Shown one piece after another: positions 50,644 through 60,953 of a stretch of 64,000 nucleotides of DNA (positions are counted from its first letter, which is position 1; each line of letters opens with the position of its first letter). This DNA comes from Kribbella sp. VKM Ac-2569 (lineage in GTDB: Bacteria > Actinomycetota > Actinomycetes > Propionibacteriales > Kribbellaceae). The notes beneath the pieces were generated by a model. That model did no database searches, had not been told where the DNA came from, and saw only the letters and a program-made list of their open reading frames with translations. Location: positions 1,488,001 to 1,552,000 of the forward strand of contig NZ_SGXJ01000001.1 in NCBI RefSeq assembly GCF_004216905.1. The letters run 5' to 3'. The translations under genes and the position numbers were made by a program.

Positions 50644-51695
50644 AGGTTTCCTGCCTCCAGCACCTTCGAGTCACCGGCGTCGCCGGTCGTGGTGAACTTG
50701 TCGTAGTAGATGTGCTTCGTCGCGACACCGAGACGTTCGAGCAGCGGGAGGGCCGCCTCGACCATCGGCGGCGGACCGCACACGTAGGCATCTGCGCCGG
50801 TGAGATCCGGCTCGAGCCGACGGACCACATCGGTGATCAGTCCGCTCTCGCCGTCCCACTCGTCTTCCGACAGGGCTGGTACGAACCGGAACTGCGGTAA
50901 CCGTTCCTCCAGCTCATGGAGCTCGTCTTCGAAACACAGGTCGGCCCGGGTACGGGCGCCGTAGTAGAAGACCGCCGGCCGGTCGATGCTGCGGTCGGCC
51001 ATCGACCGCAGCAACGACAGGATCGGCGCCAGTCCGGCGCCACCACCGACGAAGACCAGCCGGGCGCCCGGGTTGTCCCGGAGGGTGAACACCCCGAAGG
51101 GCCCGCTCAGCTCCAGTTGGTGGCCGACCTGCAGTTCGGTGTCGAGAAACTCCGAGAACAGGCCGCCTGGGTAGACCTTGATGACGAACTCCAACTGCCC
51201 GCTCTCCCTGCTCGAGGTGTTGGCCATCGAGAACGAGCGGCTGGCATCCCAGCCCGGCACCTGGAGGTCGACGTACTGCCCGGGAAAGAACTTCAGTTCG
51301 CCGGGGCCGGAGAGCTTCAGCACCAGGTGCCGCAGGTCGTGGGTCACCGGAGTGATGGCCACGACCTCGGCGGTGCGCTCCTGGATCGGCAGCCCGGAGC
51401 GGATCATCTCCTCGTCATAGTTGAGCAGCTCGATCGTGAGGTCCTCGAACGCGTGCGCCCGGCAGAGCAGGGTGTAGCCCTCGTCCAGCTCGTACTCCGG
51501 CAGCGCGAAGGTGGAGTAGCGGTCCAGGTCGATGTCCTCACCGTCGAGGACGAACGACTTGCAGGAAGCGCACTGTCCCTCCTTGCAGCCGTGCATGAGC
51601 ATCACGCCCTGCTCGGCCGCGGCACGCAGGATCGTCTGTTCCTCGTCGACCTCGATCTCGATGCCGACGGGCTCGAACCTCACGACGTGCTTCAT
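50640..51695 (-). CDS. prmB: Propane monooxygenase reductase (2Fe-2S/FAD)
   Basis: A 351-residue electron-transfer protein. An N-terminal plant-type ferredoxin domain has C37, C42, C45 and C78. The FAD domain holds DASRSFSMANTSS, and the NAD domain has LVFVGGGAGLAPILSLLRSM and YVCGPPPMVEAALP. It passes electrons from NADH to the hydroxylase. Its ATG overlaps the prmA stop in TAATG. Confidence 0.94.
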   Translation of the reverse strand: MKHVVRFEPVGIEIEVDEEQTILRAAAEQGVMLMHGCKEGQCASCKSFVLDGEDIDLDRYSTFALPEYELDEGYTLLCRAHAFEDLTIELLNYDEEMIRSGLPIQERTAEVVAITPVTHDLRHLVLKLSGPGELKFFPGQYVDLQVPGWDASRSFSMANTSSRESGQLEFVIKVYPGGLFSEFLDTELQVGHQLELSGPFGVFTLRDNPGARLVFVGGGAGLAPILSLLRSMADRSIDRPAVFYYGARTRADLCFEDELHELEERLPQFRFVPALSEDEWDGESGLITDVVRRLEPDLTGADAYVCGPPPMVEAALPLLERLGVATKHIYYDKFTTTGDAGDSKVLEAGNL

Positions 51696-53347
51696 TACGC
51701 TTCAGCTGGGGCGGGACGGCCGGCGGGACCACCCTTCACATAGCGGGCGGCGAACGCGGTGCGCTCGTCATCGGTCATCTGGTTGAGCAGCACGTTCGGG
51801 CTCGCGAGCGGCGGGCACTTGCGCAGGTGGTCGAGCGTCCACATCTTGTCCGGGTTCAGGTCCAGGTGCGGCTGCGCGACCATCGTCTTGCCGTCGTCGC
51901 GGACGAAGCCCATGTCCGACACCACGTCGGCCCAGTTCCAGCCGTGGTACAGCGTCTCCCACTCGCGGTGACCGATCAGCTTGCCCATGTTCGGCGTCTG
52001 CCGGCCCTGGTACGTCGGCCGGAACGCGGTCTCGTCGGTCCACTTGCACATCTCGTGGCAGTACGTCCGCCACTGACCGTCGACCTTCGCCATCACCATG
52101 TCCTCACGGACCAGGCACGGCACCATGCACGTCCAGCAGCGGTGCGGGTACTCGTAGTCGACGTCCTCGAACACGATCGGCTTGTGCCCGTTCGGCCGCG
52201 ACAGCCGGTTGTAGTTCTCCCACCAGGCGCCGTACTTGTCGTACCAGCCCGGGTACTTGTACTCGAACCACTCGAAGTCCTTGTCCGTCATCGGGTCGAT
52301 CCGCCAGTAGTTGGCCAGCCAGCCGGTGGCGAAGAACTGCGCGACCTCGTGCACGTAGCCCTTGTTCCAGATCTGGTTCCAGGACTCCTCGATCAGGTCG
52401 TGCGGGATCTCGAGGCCGTACTTCTCCAGCGGTACCAGGTAGCTGCGGTAGTAGTCGTCGTAGATCCAGCGACGCCACATCTCGGCGTACGACTCACGGT
52501 CCTTACGGCGGTCCTTGGTGCCGTACTCGATGAAGGTGCCGATCGCGGCGTCGACGACGCGGTGGTTGTTCCACCAGGCGTAGCGCAGGTCGCGGGCCAG
52601 CAGTTGGTGGTTGTCCTCGTCGGCGAGCGCCATCAGCAAGGTGGCGTAGCCGTTGCTGATGTGCCGGGACTCGTCCGACTGCACGGAGTGGAAGACCGTC
52701 GGCAGCAGGTAGTCGCCGTTGGCCGCGGCCTCGGCCGGCATCGCGACGAACAGCGTGTTGGTGAAAGCGGTCTCCGCCACGATGGTCAGGTAGATGCTGG
52801 CCGCCGTGATCGCGTCACCGGTGATGAACCCCTCGGCGAACTGCCGGCCGATCGTGCCGCAGTAGTCGCTCTGGAAGTTCCGCAGGCTCGAGTTGAAGCC
52901 CGCCGGGTCGATGTAGTTGTTCATGTAGAGGCGTTTGAGGTTCTGCTGGATCGTCGAGTGCCTGACCTCGTCGATCATCTGGATGGCCTGCCCGTTGTGC
53001 AGCTCGGGGTTCGGGACGGTCCGGAACAGCAGCGGCATCGCCCGCGCGGCGGAGATCTCCGGCAGCGGGATGATGCTCAGGAACAGCTTCTGCCACTCCA
53101 GCCAGCGCTCCTGCACCTGGCGGAACATGTTGCCGCGGATCGCGCCGTCGGAGGCGCCGTACACCCGGTGGTCCTTCTCTTCCTGCATCGGGAAGTACGA
53201 CCGCAGGACCTGCTTCAGCGGGTCCTTCTTCTGCGCCTTGCGGAACGTGTAGTCGGTGCCGTACTGGGAGACCGGCTCGTGGTACGCCGGTTCCCAGGAC
53301 AACTCCTGGATCTTCTGGTGGGCCTTCGCCACACTCTGGCGACTCAT
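51695..53347 (-). CDS. prmA: Propane monooxygenase hydroxylase, large (alpha) subunit
   Basis: A 550-residue diiron hydroxylase. Predicted iron ligands by family pattern are E97, E127 and H130 (MIDEVRHS), E192 (VAETAF), E226 and H229 (SDESRHI). It inserts oxygen from O2 into propane or a similar small alkane, phenol or ketone. The order large subunit - reductase - small subunit - coupling protein matches prmABCD/mimABCD and not soluble methane monooxygenase. ATG at 53347 has AGGAG 4 nt upstream; the frame remains open to 55045 without coding meaning. Substrate cannot be fixed from sequence alone. Confidence 0.93.
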   Translation of the reverse strand: MSRQSVAKAHQKIQELSWEPAYHEPVSQYGTDYTFRKAQKKDPLKQVLRSYFPMQEEKDHRVYGASDGAIRGNMFRQVQERWLEWQKLFLSIIPLPEISAARAMPLLFRTVPNPELHNGQAIQMIDEVRHSTIQQNLKRLYMNNYIDPAGFNSSLRNFQSDYCGTIGRQFAEGFITGDAITAASIYLTIVAETAFTNTLFVAMPAEAAANGDYLLPTVFHSVQSDESRHISNGYATLLMALADEDNHQLLARDLRYAWWNNHRVVDAAIGTFIEYGTKDRRKDRESYAEMWRRWIYDDYYRSYLVPLEKYGLEIPHDLIEESWNQIWNKGYVHEVAQFFATGWLANYWRIDPMTDKDFEWFEYKYPGWYDKYGAWWENYNRLSRPNGHKPIVFEDVDYEYPHRCWTCMVPCLVREDMVMAKVDGQWRTYCHEMCKWTDETAFRPTYQGRQTPNMGKLIGHREWETLYHGWNWADVVSDMGFVRDDGKTMVAQPHLDLNPDKMWTLDHLRKCPPLASPNVLLNQMTDDERTAFAARYVKGGPAGRPAPAEA

Positions 53348-53413
53348 GGCACTCCTCCCGCTCATGTGACCGGCTGTCCTCTGCAGTACACGCGGGAGGG
53401 CGGGTGCTGAAGG

Positions 53414-53426
53414 TCTCAAATTGAGA
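53414..53426. promoter_or_regulatory. TCTCA-N3-TGAGA operator upstream of prmA
   Basis: TCTCAAATTGAGA is a perfect palindrome 67 bp upstream of the prmA start, in the 85-bp gap between prmA and the small upstream gene. It shares arms and spacing with the site at 53709-53725. Confidence 0.7.
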
Positions 53427-53432
53427 AGGGCG

Positions 53433-53666
53433 TCAGGGCGCTCCGAGCATTCGTTCCCGAAGCTCCGCCAGCGTCTCCTGGGTCTGTTGCGCGATGCGTT
53501 GGTCACCCTGCGGATCCGGGCGGATACCGAGGCAGCGCAACAGTTCGGCGGCCGGCTCGCCGGGGTGCCCGGTCGCGCCGAGGACCGGATGCAGGCCGGC
53601 GTCCGCGAGGTGCTCGAAGACCAGGTGGACCACGGTCCACGGGTTGTACGACTCCTCGTTCTCCAT
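53433..53666 (-). CDS. Small hypothetical protein upstream of prmA
   Basis: A 77-residue acidic, helical protein ([20 protein letters not shown], then [20 protein letters not shown]). ATG at 53666 has GGAG close upstream; GTG at 53684 would add six residues. It reads towards prmA and lies between two copies of the TCTCA-N3-TGAGA operator, so it probably belongs to the monooxygenase regulon. No domain is recognised. Confidence 0.6.
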   Translation of the reverse strand: MENEESYNPWTVVHLVFEHLADAGLHPVLGATGHPGEPAAELLRCLGIRPDPQGDQRIAQQTQETLAELRERMLGAP

Positions 53667-53708
53667 GGTCTCCAGGTTCTCCACGCAGACCCTGCGCGCA
53701 GGGCCGGT

Positions 53709-53725
53709 TGTCTCAATCTGAGACA
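53709..53725. promoter_or_regulatory. Perfect 17-bp palindrome between the regulator and the small gene
   Basis: TGTCTCAATCTGAGACA contains the same TCTCA-N3-TGAGA core as the prmA site. It lies 43 bp upstream of the small minus-strand gene and 88 bp upstream of the activator gene, so it may serve both directions. Confidence 0.75.
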
Positions 53726-53812
53726 GCAGTTGCGGCTGCGTGCATTAGGCTCGAAGAGGACCGGGTGGGGCCGTGGATCTGCGCTGCTTCCACCTGGCGT
53801 CAGGAGGCCCCG

Positions 53813-55609
53813 GTGGACGAGCTCGCACCCTCGATCATGGACAACCGGCGGGCCGCGACGGCCCGGCTGAACTTTCTCACTTTGGATCCGGTCGCGCCGC
53901 AGGACGTCCGGCCGCCGATCCTCGCCTCGTGGGTGCGGTCGCGGCACTGGAACCTGCCCGCCGACCGGATCACCTTGCCGTACGTCGCGGACCCGGACCA
54001 GGACCTCCCGCTCACCCGCAGCGCGGGGCCGGTACTGCGCAAACTCCACGAGAACCTCGACGGTCAGCCGATCAGCGTCATCCTCACCGACCGCTCCGGC
54101 CTGGTGCTGCAACGCCTGACCGCGGACACCGAACTGGCGCGGCACCTCGACAAGGTCTACCTGGCCCCGGGCTTCAGCTATGCCGAGGAGTTCGCCGGTA
54201 CCAACGGGATCGGGACCGCGCTGGACGTCGGCGGACCGATGCATGTCTTCGGCCACGAGCACTACGCCGAGGATCTGGAGGACCTCGCGTGCGCCGGCGT
54301 ACCGATCAAGCACCCGTTGAACGGGAAGACGATCGGCGCCATCGACCTCACCTGCTGGCGCAAGGACGCCGGGTCGCTGCTGATGGCGCTCGCCAAGAGC
54401 ACGGCCGAGAGCATCCGCGCGGCGCTGCTCCGCGACAGCTCGATGCGGGAGCTGTCCTTGCTGGAGGCGTACATGCAGACGTCCCGCCGGCTGGGTGACA
54501 TGGTCATCGCGATCGACGACGACCTGCTGCTGATGAACGCCAAGGCGCGGCAGTCGCTCGACGCCGGCGACCAGCGTGCGGTCCTCGGGCACGCGACGGA
54601 GATCCTCAGTCACGGGGGCACCGAGACGATCCTGGCCGAGTTGCCGACCGGGGCCTGGGTCCGGATCACCGGCCGCCCGATCGGTGGGCGCACCGGGGCC
54701 GGAATCCTCCAGATCAGCCCGCATTCCGCCGGTGTGGACCTGCGCTCGCAGGCGTCCGGTCATCGGCCGCCGCCGCGTCCGGTGCTGCCCGGACTGGTCG
54801 GCCGGAGCGCGCCATGGCTCGGCAGCAGCCGCGAGGTCGACAACGCCTGCCGGGCAGGCCAGTGGGTCGTGCTCAGCGGCGAACGTGGCGTCGGCAAGGT
54901 CGCGCTGGCCCGTGCCGCGCACCATCAGAACAACCCGGCCGGCCCCTTCCACGTCGTCGACGCTGCCCGGGCGGGTGACGGTTTCGCCGCCGAGCTCGAC
55001 GCGGAACTGGCCGACGACTCTGTGCAGGCCCTGGTGATCCGGCACGCTGAGTGCCTCGACGCGGACGGCCTCGACAGCCTCATCGAGGCGCTGTACGGCG
55101 TGCTCGAGCGCCGGCCGTCCGCGCCGCCCTGGATCGCGCTCACACTCACCTGCGAGAACGGCGACACCCCGGACCTCGGCGAGTTACTGACGCTGTTCCC
55201 GCTGTCCGTGGAGGTGCCGCCCTTGCGGCACCACATCGAGGACGTGCGCGACTTGGTTCCACACTTCCTCAACCAGCTGAGCCACGGTGACCTCACGTGC
55301 GCACCGGACACCATGCAGCAACTGCTGCGCTCGTCGTGGCCCGGCAACACGGCCGAGTTGTGCCAGGTCCTCAAGCAGGTCGTCGTACGGCGTCGCCGGG
55401 CCGGTGTCATCACGCCGGCGGACCTGCCCGCCCGTACCCGGGCCGTCAGCCGTCGCAGCCTCAGCCAGCTGGAGGCACTCGAGCGCGACGCCATCGTCCA
55501 CAGCCTGATCGCCAACGGCGGGCACAAGGGCCGCGCCGCCAAGTCGCTCGGCATGTCTCGCGCGACCATCTACCGGAAGATCCACGACTATGGAATTCAG
55601 TCTCCGTAA
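53813..55609 (+). CDS. AcoR/MimR-like transcriptional activator of the monooxygenase cluster
   Basis: A 598-residue regulator. A GAF-type sensor (~residues 50-210; [34 protein letters not shown]) is followed by a reduced AAA+ region (~345-535) whose Walker A-like loop [10 protein letters not shown] is degenerate. The GAFTGA sigma-54 contact is missing. A Fis-type HTH ends the protein ([20 protein letters not shown]). It is therefore an activator that does not use sigma-54. Start: GTG at 53813 has AGGAGG exactly 5 nt upstream; the open frame from 53708 begins inside the operator. It is divergent from the prm genes. Confidence 0.85.
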   Translation: MDELAPSIMDNRRAATARLNFLTLDPVAPQDVRPPILASWVRSRHWNLPADRITLPYVADPDQDLPLTRSAGPVLRKLHENLDGQPISVILTDRSGLVLQRLTADTELARHLDKVYLAPGFSYAEEFAGTNGIGTALDVGGPMHVFGHEHYAEDLEDLACAGVPIKHPLNGKTIGAIDLTCWRKDAGSLLMALAKSTAESIRAALLRDSSMRELSLLEAYMQTSRRLGDMVIAIDDDLLLMNAKARQSLDAGDQRAVLGHATEILSHGGTETILAELPTGAWVRITGRPIGGRTGAGILQISPHSAGVDLRSQASGHRPPPRPVLPGLVGRSAPWLGSSREVDNACRAGQWVVLSGERGVGKVALARAAHHQNNPAGPFHVVDAARAGDGFAAELDAELADDSVQALVIRHAECLDADGLDSLIEALYGVLERRPSAPPWIALTLTCENGDTPDLGELLTLFPLSVEVPPLRHHIEDVRDLVPHFLNQLSHGDLTCAPDTMQQLLRSSWPGNTAELCQVLKQVVVRRRRAGVITPADLPARTRAVSRRSLSQLEALERDAIVHSLIANGGHKGRAAKSLGMSRATIYRKIHDYGIQSP

Positions 55610-55636
55610 ATGTGATCGGAGTTGCACCTGAAATCG

Positions 55637-55655
55637 TCACTTCTGGCACAAGTGA
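55637..55655. promoter_or_regulatory. Inverted repeat TCACTT-N7-AAGTGA
   Basis: Perfect 6-bp arms lie between the activator stop and the MFS gene, 48 bp before its start. Possible operator or weak terminator. Confidence 0.3.
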
Positions 55656-55702
55656 TCATTTTGCCCTTGCCGTGAGGCCTCTGCTCGCGGTGAGATAGCT
55701 GT

Positions 55703-56911
55703 GTGACGGAAACGCGACCCGCCGACGCGGCGGAGGGCCGGAGCTTCTCGTACCGCCCGTTCATCTGGCTTGCGGTCGCGACGTTCTCGATGGGCATCGA
55801 CGGCTACGTGCTGGCCGGCCTGCTGCCGCAGATCGCCGGCGACCTGAAGGTCACCCCGGCGGCCGCGGGTCAGCTGATGTCCGTGTTCGCGTTGACCGCC
55901 GCGCTGGCCGGTCCCGTGCTCGGCACGCTGACGTCACGGTGGGAACGCCGTACGACGATCGTCCTGTCACTGGGTGTGTTCGTGCTCGGCAACGTGGTTG
56001 TCGCGATCGCGACCAACTACCCGGTCGCGATGAGCGGCCGCGTGATCGCGGCGCTCGGCGGCAGTCTGCTGAACGCCGCCGTCACCGGGTATGTCATCGC
56101 GCTGACCCCGTCCGAGCACCACGGCAAGGCCTTGTCGTTCGTGCTCGGCGGCTGGATGACCGCGACCGCGCTCGGCGTACCGGTCGGTCTGCTGCTCGGG
56201 CAGTCTTCGTGGCGGTTCCCGATGATCCTGGTCGCGGTCGTCGGCACCATCGCACTGATCGGCATCCTGCTCCGGCTTCCGCAGTTGCATCTGCCCGGCG
56301 GCACCCTCGTCGAACGCCTCCGCCCACTCGGCCAGCCACGGCTGGTCGCGGGCCTGCTCGTCACCACGGGCATCCTGTGCAGCAGCTACGCCTGCTTCAC
56401 GTACGCGACGCTGATCCTTGGACCGCACTTCCACGCCCAGTGGGCGATGATCCTGATCATGTTCGGGTACGGCGTCTCGAGCATGGCCGGCAATGCGGTG
56501 ACGGGACGCCTGGTCGACAAGTTCACCGCGCTCAAGGTGCTGACCGTTGTGCTGGTCGGGCTGCTGCTGAACGCAATCCTCGGCATGATCGCGCTGATGT
56601 TCGCCCCGGCCGTGGTGGCGGCCGTCTGGGGGCTGGTCTGGTTCTTCTCGGCCGGCGTCGGCAACGGCGGCGGGGCTGTTCCGCAGCAGGCGCGACTGGC
56701 GTCGATGGCGCCGGACTCGGCGGCGATCGTGATGGCGCTGAACGGCAGCTCGATCTCGCTCGGCTCCGCCCTCGGCAGTGGTCTGGGCGGTATCGCACTG
56801 ACCGCGGGCTCCTCGGCGAACGGGCTGCTCGGCGTTTCGGCCGTCGTCCTCACGATCACTGTCGGACTGCACCTCTTGGTCGCCCGGGCATCTCGCGCTC
56901 GATCCGTATAA
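55703..56911 (+). CDS. MFS transporter, DHA1-type
   Basis: A 402-residue membrane protein with twelve hydrophobic helices. It shows the typical FSMGIDGYVLAGLLPQIAGD opening and a loop 2-3 motif TLTSRWERRTTIVLSLGVFV, as in arabinose-efflux/chloramphenicol-resistance-like permeases (AraJ/CmlR). It probably exports small hydrophobic compounds. The GTG start at 55703 lacks a clear ribosome site. Its stop codon lies inside the -10 box of the next gene. No link with the monooxygenase cluster beyond position. Confidence 0.85.
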   Translation: MTETRPADAAEGRSFSYRPFIWLAVATFSMGIDGYVLAGLLPQIAGDLKVTPAAAGQLMSVFALTAALAGPVLGTLTSRWERRTTIVLSLGVFVLGNVVVAIATNYPVAMSGRVIAALGGSLLNAAVTGYVIALTPSEHHGKALSFVLGGWMTATALGVPVGLLLGQSSWRFPMILVAVVGTIALIGILLRLPQLHLPGGTLVERLRPLGQPRLVAGLLVTTGILCSSYACFTYATLILGPHFHAQWAMILIMFGYGVSSMAGNAVTGRLVDKFTALKVLTVVLVGLLLNAILGMIALMFAPAVVAAVWGLVWFFSAGVGNGGGAVPQQARLASMAPDSAAIVMALNGSSISLGSALGSGLGGIALTAGSSANGLLGVSAVVLTITVGLHLLVARASRARSV

Positions 56912-56912
56912 T
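56907..56912 (+). promoter_or_regulatory. Consensus -10 of a leaderless transcript
   Basis: TATAAT, identical to the consensus, ends 6 nt before ATG 56919. Its bases include the TAA stop of the preceding MFS gene. No ribosome site is present. Confidence 0.6.
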
Positions 56913-56918
56913 TCGGTC

Positions 56919-57917
56919 ATGGCCGAAAAGCTGCGGGTGGTGCTGGCGGCGACGCCGGCGTACCGGGAGATGGTGTTCGCGCCGGAGAGTACGGCGCGGC
57001 TGAAGGCGCTCGGGGATCTCGTCGTACTGGATGATCCGGGCGATGCTCAGGCGTTGACGGCGGCGTTGCCCGGGACCGACGTACTGATCACGTCGTGGGG
57101 TGCGACACCGCTGACCGCGGCGGTGCTGGATCACGCGGACCGGTTGCGGTTGATCGCGCACAGTGCGTCGTCGGTGAAGCATTTCGTCACCGACGAGGTG
57201 TTTCGGCGCGGGCTGCGGATCACGCAGGCGGGGCAGGCGATGGCGGAGCCGGTGGCCGAGGTGTCGCTCGCCTTCACGTTGAGCCTGCTGCATCGCATTC
57301 AGCGGTTCGATCACGCGATGCGCGGTGGGGCTTGGCGGGACGACGTACCTCCGCAGCACGGGCTGACGGCGTCGCGGATCGGTGTCGTGGGTGCGTCGCG
57401 GACCGGCGTCGAATACATCCGGATGCTCGTCGCGCTTCGGGCCGCCGAGGTCGTCGTCTACGACCCGTACCTCACGGACGAGCGCGCGGCGGAGCTCGGC
57501 GTACGTCGTACCTCGCTCGACGACCTGCTCCGCACCAGCCGGGTCGTCGCCTTGCATGCGCCGACGCTCCCCGAGACCCACCACCTAATCGGCGCCCGCG
57601 AACTCGCACTGATGCCCGACGATGCGTCCCTCGTCAACACGGCCCGCTCATGGCTCGTCGACACCGCCGCGTTGCTCGACGAGCTCCGCAGCGGCCGGAT
57701 CGACGCCGCCCTGGACGTCTTCGACGAGGAGCCGCTCCCGCCCGACGACCCGTTCCGCGCCCTCCCCAACGTCCTCCTGACACCACACCAGGCCGCCGCC
57801 ACGGTCGAGTGCTACTTCGGCATGGGCGAGATCACCGTCAGCGAAATCGAACGCCACGCGACGGGCCGCCCCCTTCAACACGAACTGACTGAGGCAGCCT
57901 TACGCCAGATGGCCTAG
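56919..57917 (+). CDS. D-isomer 2-hydroxyacid dehydrogenase family protein
   Basis: A 332-residue NAD-dependent dehydrogenase. The dinucleotide site is IGVVGASRTGVEYIRMLVAL, where the usual GxGxxG is changed to GASRTG. Catalytic positions appear as Arg in NTARSWLVDT, Glu in LDVFDEEPLP and His in LLTPHQAAA. AEPVAEVSLAFTLSLLHRI is typical of plant-like hydroxyacid/phosphoglycerate dehydrogenase relatives. Transcribed from its own leaderless promoter and followed by a palindromic repeat. Substrate unknown. Confidence 0.87.
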   Translation: MAEKLRVVLAATPAYREMVFAPESTARLKALGDLVVLDDPGDAQALTAALPGTDVLITSWGATPLTAAVLDHADRLRLIAHSASSVKHFVTDEVFRRGLRITQAGQAMAEPVAEVSLAFTLSLLHRIQRFDHAMRGGAWRDDVPPQHGLTASRIGVVGASRTGVEYIRMLVALRAAEVVVYDPYLTDERAAELGVRRTSLDDLLRTSRVVALHAPTLPETHHLIGARELALMPDDASLVNTARSWLVDTAALLDELRSGRIDAALDVFDEEPLPPDDPFRALPNVLLTPHQAAATVECYFGMGEITVSEIERHATGRPLQHELTEAALRQMA

Positions 57918-57932
57918 TCCGTCGGTAGCGGT

Positions 57933-58034
57933 GTGCATAAGGACAGGAGGTACCAGGGCCGCCCCTAGTGCACCTGAGCGTGGCGGGATCCGCGCGTACG
58001 GCGTCTCGCCGGTGCACTACCTGTCCTTCTGCAC
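57933..58034 (-). repeat. Nested palindromic intergenic repeat, copy 3 (inverted)
   Basis: The outer arms GTGCATAAGGACAGG and CCTGTCCTTCTGCAC pair at 14 of 15 positions. The inner arms CCTAGTGCACC (57964-57974) and GGTGCACTACC (58011-58021) pair at 10 of 11 positions. In reverse complement it aligns with copies 1 and 2 throughout. It starts 15 bp after the hydroxyacid dehydrogenase stop. Confidence 0.85.
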
Positions 58035-58093
58035 AGTACGCACGTGCACAGATCTCGAACCATCCGGAGCCTTGCCGGCGCCGAACTCCTGGC

Positions 58094-59608
58094 ATGCACA
58101 AGACACTCGGGGCATTGGGTGGTGTGGTCGCAGCCGGTACGGCGCTCGCGGCCGGGTATCTCGTCGCGGATCTGACCGGCGGACCGTGGCCGGTCGACGC
58201 GGTCGGCGTACAGGTCATCGACTGGTCCCCCGGTCCGGTGAAGGACTGGGCCGTCCGGACCCTCGGTACCGCCGATCGTCCGCTGCTCCGCGTCGGCATC
58301 TGCGTGACGTTGGCAATCGTTGCCGCCGTCGCGGGATGGATCGGCGCGCGCGGGCATCGGCGGACGGCGGTCGCGATCGCGGGTGGGCTCGGCCTCGTGG
58401 GGTTGGTGTTCGCGATCGTGAGCCGGTCGGCCGCGGGAAGCACGGTCGATCGGTTGCTGCCGGCAACGGTCACCTTGGTGGTCGCCTTACTGGCGATGGC
58501 TCTGGTCACGCGGAGTCGGACTCAAGAGCGGGGAGATGCCGAGCAGCCGGAGGGGTTTGATCGGCGGAGGTTCTTGCTCACGGTTTCGGCGGTGGCTGTC
58601 GCGGGGGTTGGGGCTGGTGGTGCTGCTCGGTTTGCCGGTGGGTCCGGGCAGGAGTTGCGGGCGCGGGTTGGGGTGCCTCGGCCGACCGATGCCGCGGGGC
58701 CGTTGCAGGCGAGTCTCGACGTACCCGGGATCAGCCCGTTCACGACGCCGAACGCCAAGTTCTACCGCGTGGACACGCTGCTTCAGGTACCGCGGATCGA
58801 CCCGCGGGACTGGGAGTTGCGGATCCACGGACTTGTCGACAAAGAGCTCCGGCTCTCCTTCGATCAGTTACTCGAACGGCGCCTGATCGAGCGCGACATC
58901 ACCCTGACCTGCGTGTCCAACGAGGTCGGTGGTCCGTACGCCGGCAACGCCCGCTGGATCGGCGTACCGATCGCGGATCTGCTGCGCGAGGTCGGCGTAC
59001 AGCAAGGGGCCGACGCGGTGAAGTCGACCAGTGTCGACGGGCTCACCATCGGCACCCCGCTCGCCGCGCTCACCGACGGACGGGACGCGATCCTCGCGCT
59101 CGCGATGAACGGTGAACCGTTGCCGTTCGAGCACGGCTTCCCGGTGCGGATGGTCGTACCCGGCCTGTACGGGTACGTATCCGCGACCAAGTGGATCGTC
59201 GACTTCGAGGTCACCAGGTTCCGGGACTTCAGCGCGTACTGGACCGACCGCGGCTGGTCCGTCGAGGCGCCGATCAAGACGTCCTCGCGGATCGACGTTC
59301 CGAAGGGCTTCGCGACCGTCAAGGCCGGACCCGCGGTCGCGGCCGGGGTCGCCTGGGCGCAGCGCCGCGGCATCAGCAAGGTCGAGGTCCAGGTCGACAA
59401 CGGCCCGTGGCAACCGGCCTGGCTGGCACCCGTCGACGACCCAGACACCTGGCGGCAGTGGACCTTCCGCTGGAACGCCACGCCCGGCACCCACAAACTC
59501 ACCGTCCGCGCGACCGACGCGACCGGCGAGCTGCAGACCGATCGGCAGGCACCGCCGCGGCCGAACGGTTCGAGCGGCCTGCACAACACGGTCGTGATGG
59601 TCGAGTGA
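58094..59608 (+). CDS. Membrane-anchored molybdopterin-dependent (sulfite oxidase-like) oxidoreductase
   Basis: A 504-residue protein. Four hydrophobic segments fill the first ~145 residues, and a fifth begins after [18 protein letters not shown], a Tat-like motif. The molybdopterin domain (~230-400) has the molybdenum-ligand cysteine in [13 protein letters not shown] and [21 protein letters not shown] Mo-co dimerisation domain ends the protein. It may reduce or repair oxidised substrates outside the membrane, as YedY/MsrP relatives do. ATG at 58094 is chosen by the membrane start; its ribosome site is weak. First gene of a run leading to sigK-rskA. Confidence 0.87.
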   Translation: MHKTLGALGGVVAAGTALAAGYLVADLTGGPWPVDAVGVQVIDWSPGPVKDWAVRTLGTADRPLLRVGICVTLAIVAAVAGWIGARGHRRTAVAIAGGLGLVGLVFAIVSRSAAGSTVDRLLPATVTLVVALLAMALVTRSRTQERGDAEQPEGFDRRRFLLTVSAVAVAGVGAGGAARFAGGSGQELRARVGVPRPTDAAGPLQASLDVPGISPFTTPNAKFYRVDTLLQVPRIDPRDWELRIHGLVDKELRLSFDQLLERRLIERDITLTCVSNEVGGPYAGNARWIGVPIADLLREVGVQQGADAVKSTSVDGLTIGTPLAALTDGRDAILALAMNGEPLPFEHGFPVRMVVPGLYGYVSATKWIVDFEVTRFRDFSAYWTDRGWSVEAPIKTSSRIDVPKGFATVKAGPAVAAGVAWAQRRGISKVEVQVDNGPWQPAWLAPVDDPDTWRQWTFRWNATPGTHKLTVRATDATGELQTDRQAPPRPNGSSGLHNTVVMVE

Positions 59609-59676
59609 CCCATCCGGCCCGCGACCCGCTCCGAAGTACTTCCATCAGCAGCCTCCCCCAGGAAAGGGATCACGTC

Positions 59677-60339
59677 ATGTCCAAGCACCTCACCCGCGCC
59701 GGAATCGCTCTCAGCGCGCTGGCCCTCGCAATGACCGCATCCGCTTGTGGGGGTGGCGACGACAACGGCAGCGCCTCCAGCGGTACGACGACCAGCACGA
59801 GCGCACCGGCCACCAGCACCACGCCGTCGACGAGCGACGCGGCCGGCGGACTGGTCGGACCGGGCTGCGCCGACTACGCGAAGGCCAACCCGTCGGGCGC
59901 CGGCTCGATCGACGGTATGGCGGCCGCACCGCTGGCCACCGCCGCGTCGGGCAACCCGCTGCTGAAGACCCTGGTCGCGGCGGTCTCCGGCAAGCTGAAC
60001 CCGAAGGTCGACCTGGTCTCCACGCTGAACGGCGGCGAGTTCACCGTCTTCGCGCCGGTCGACACCGCGTTCGCGAAGATCCCCGCGGCGACCGTGAACA
60101 CGCTCAAGACGAACGACGCGCTGCTCACCAAGATCCTCACGTACCACGTCGTACCCGGCCAGCTCGACCCGATGGCGGTCGTCGGCAAGCACCCGACCGT
60201 CGAGAAACAGGACGTCACGGTGAGCGGCTCGGCCGACAGCCTGAAGGTCAACGGTGCCAACGTGATCTGCGGCGGCGTGAAGACCGCGAACGCTACGGTG
60301 TACCTCATCGACTCCGTTCTGATGCCCCCGGCAAGCTGA
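59677..60339 (+). CDS. Fasciclin (FAS1) domain lipoprotein
   Basis: A 220-residue lipoprotein. The signal ends ASACGG with the lipidated Cys at ~residue 24; a Ser/Thr linker and one FAS1 domain follow ([43 protein letters not shown]). It resembles MPT70/MPT83 of mycobacteria, which lie beside and depend on SigK. AAAGGGA precedes the ATG. sigK follows after 2 bp, so this lipoprotein is a likely SigK target and operon member. Confidence 0.92.
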   Translation: MSKHLTRAGIALSALALAMTASACGGGDDNGSASSGTTTSTSAPATSTTPSTSDAAGGLVGPGCADYAKANPSGAGSIDGMAAAPLATAASGNPLLKTLVAAVSGKLNPKVDLVSTLNGGEFTVFAPVDTAFAKIPAATVNTLKTNDALLTKILTYHVVPGQLDPMAVVGKHPTVEKQDVTVSGSADSLKVNGANVICGGVKTANATVYLIDSVLMPPAS

Positions 60340-60341
60340 CC

Positions 60342-60953
60342 GTGAACGAACCCACCGCGCTGCCTTGGCCCGCCGGATCGCACTCGCGATCCGGTGCGGT
60401 CGCGGACGGCGACCTCCTGATGCTGACCGCGACCGGTGACACGGCCGCGTTCAGCGCGCTCTACGACCGGGTCGCGCCGTGGGTGTTCGGTCTGGTACGC
60501 CGGATCCTCCGCAACCCCGCCCAGTCCGAAGAGGTGACTCAGGAGGTCATGCTCGACGTCTGGCGCACCGCGACCCGGTACGACGCCGACCGCGGCTCCG
60601 CGCACTCCTGGATCCTCACGATCGCGCACCGCCGCGCGGTCGACCGGGTCCGCTCCGAACAGGCCGCCGCCGATCGCACCGAGCAGGTCGGCGCGCGGTC
60701 CGCCGACGTCGCATTCGACCAGGTGGCCGACACCGTCACCACCCGGCTCGAAGCAGAGCAGGTACGGCGATGCCTCGGCTCGCTGACCGAGCTGCAACGC
60801 GAATCCATCGAGCTCGCGTACTACAACGGCTACACGTACCCCGAGGTCGCCCAGCAACTCGGGGCCAAGCTTCCGACCATCAAAGCGAGAATGCGCGACG
60901 GCCTGATCCGCCTCCGCGACTGCCTCGGAACGTCGAAGGGGCAGCGGCCATGA
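60342..60953 (+). CDS. sigK: ECF RNA polymerase sigma factor SigK
   Basis: A 203-residue ECF sigma factor. Region 2 (FSALYDRVAPWVFGLVRRIL, EEVTQEVMLDVWRTA) and region 4 (LTELQRESIELAYYNGYTYP then EVAQQLGAKLPTIKARMR) are complete, and the spacing is that of SigK. GTG at 60342 has no ribosome site and lies 2 bp after the FAS1 stop, so it is probably translated by coupling. It overlaps rskA by 4 nt, the usual sigma/anti-sigma arrangement. Confidence 0.93.
   Translation: MNEPTALPWPAGSHSRSGAVADGDLLMLTATGDTAAFSALYDRVAPWVFGLVRRILRNPAQSEEVTQEVMLDVWRTATRYDADRGSAHSWILTIAHRRAVDRVRSEQAAADRTEQVGARSADVAFDQVADTVTTRLEAEQVRRCLGSLTELQRESIELAYYNGYTYPEVAQQLGAKLPTIKARMRDGLIRLRDCLGTSKGQRP

Noticed and set aside
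51695..53347. Reading the diiron hydroxylase as a soluble methane monooxygenase
   Set aside because: Gene order (large subunit - reductase - small subunit - coupling protein), the companion GroEL and alcohol dehydrogenase, and the absence of a gamma subunit point to the propane/acetone group.
53813..55609. Classification of the monooxygenase regulator as a true sigma-54 enhancer-binding protein
   Set aside because: The GAFTGA motif is missing and the Walker A loop is degenerate, no -24/-12 promoter was seen, and actinomycetes generally lack sigma-54.
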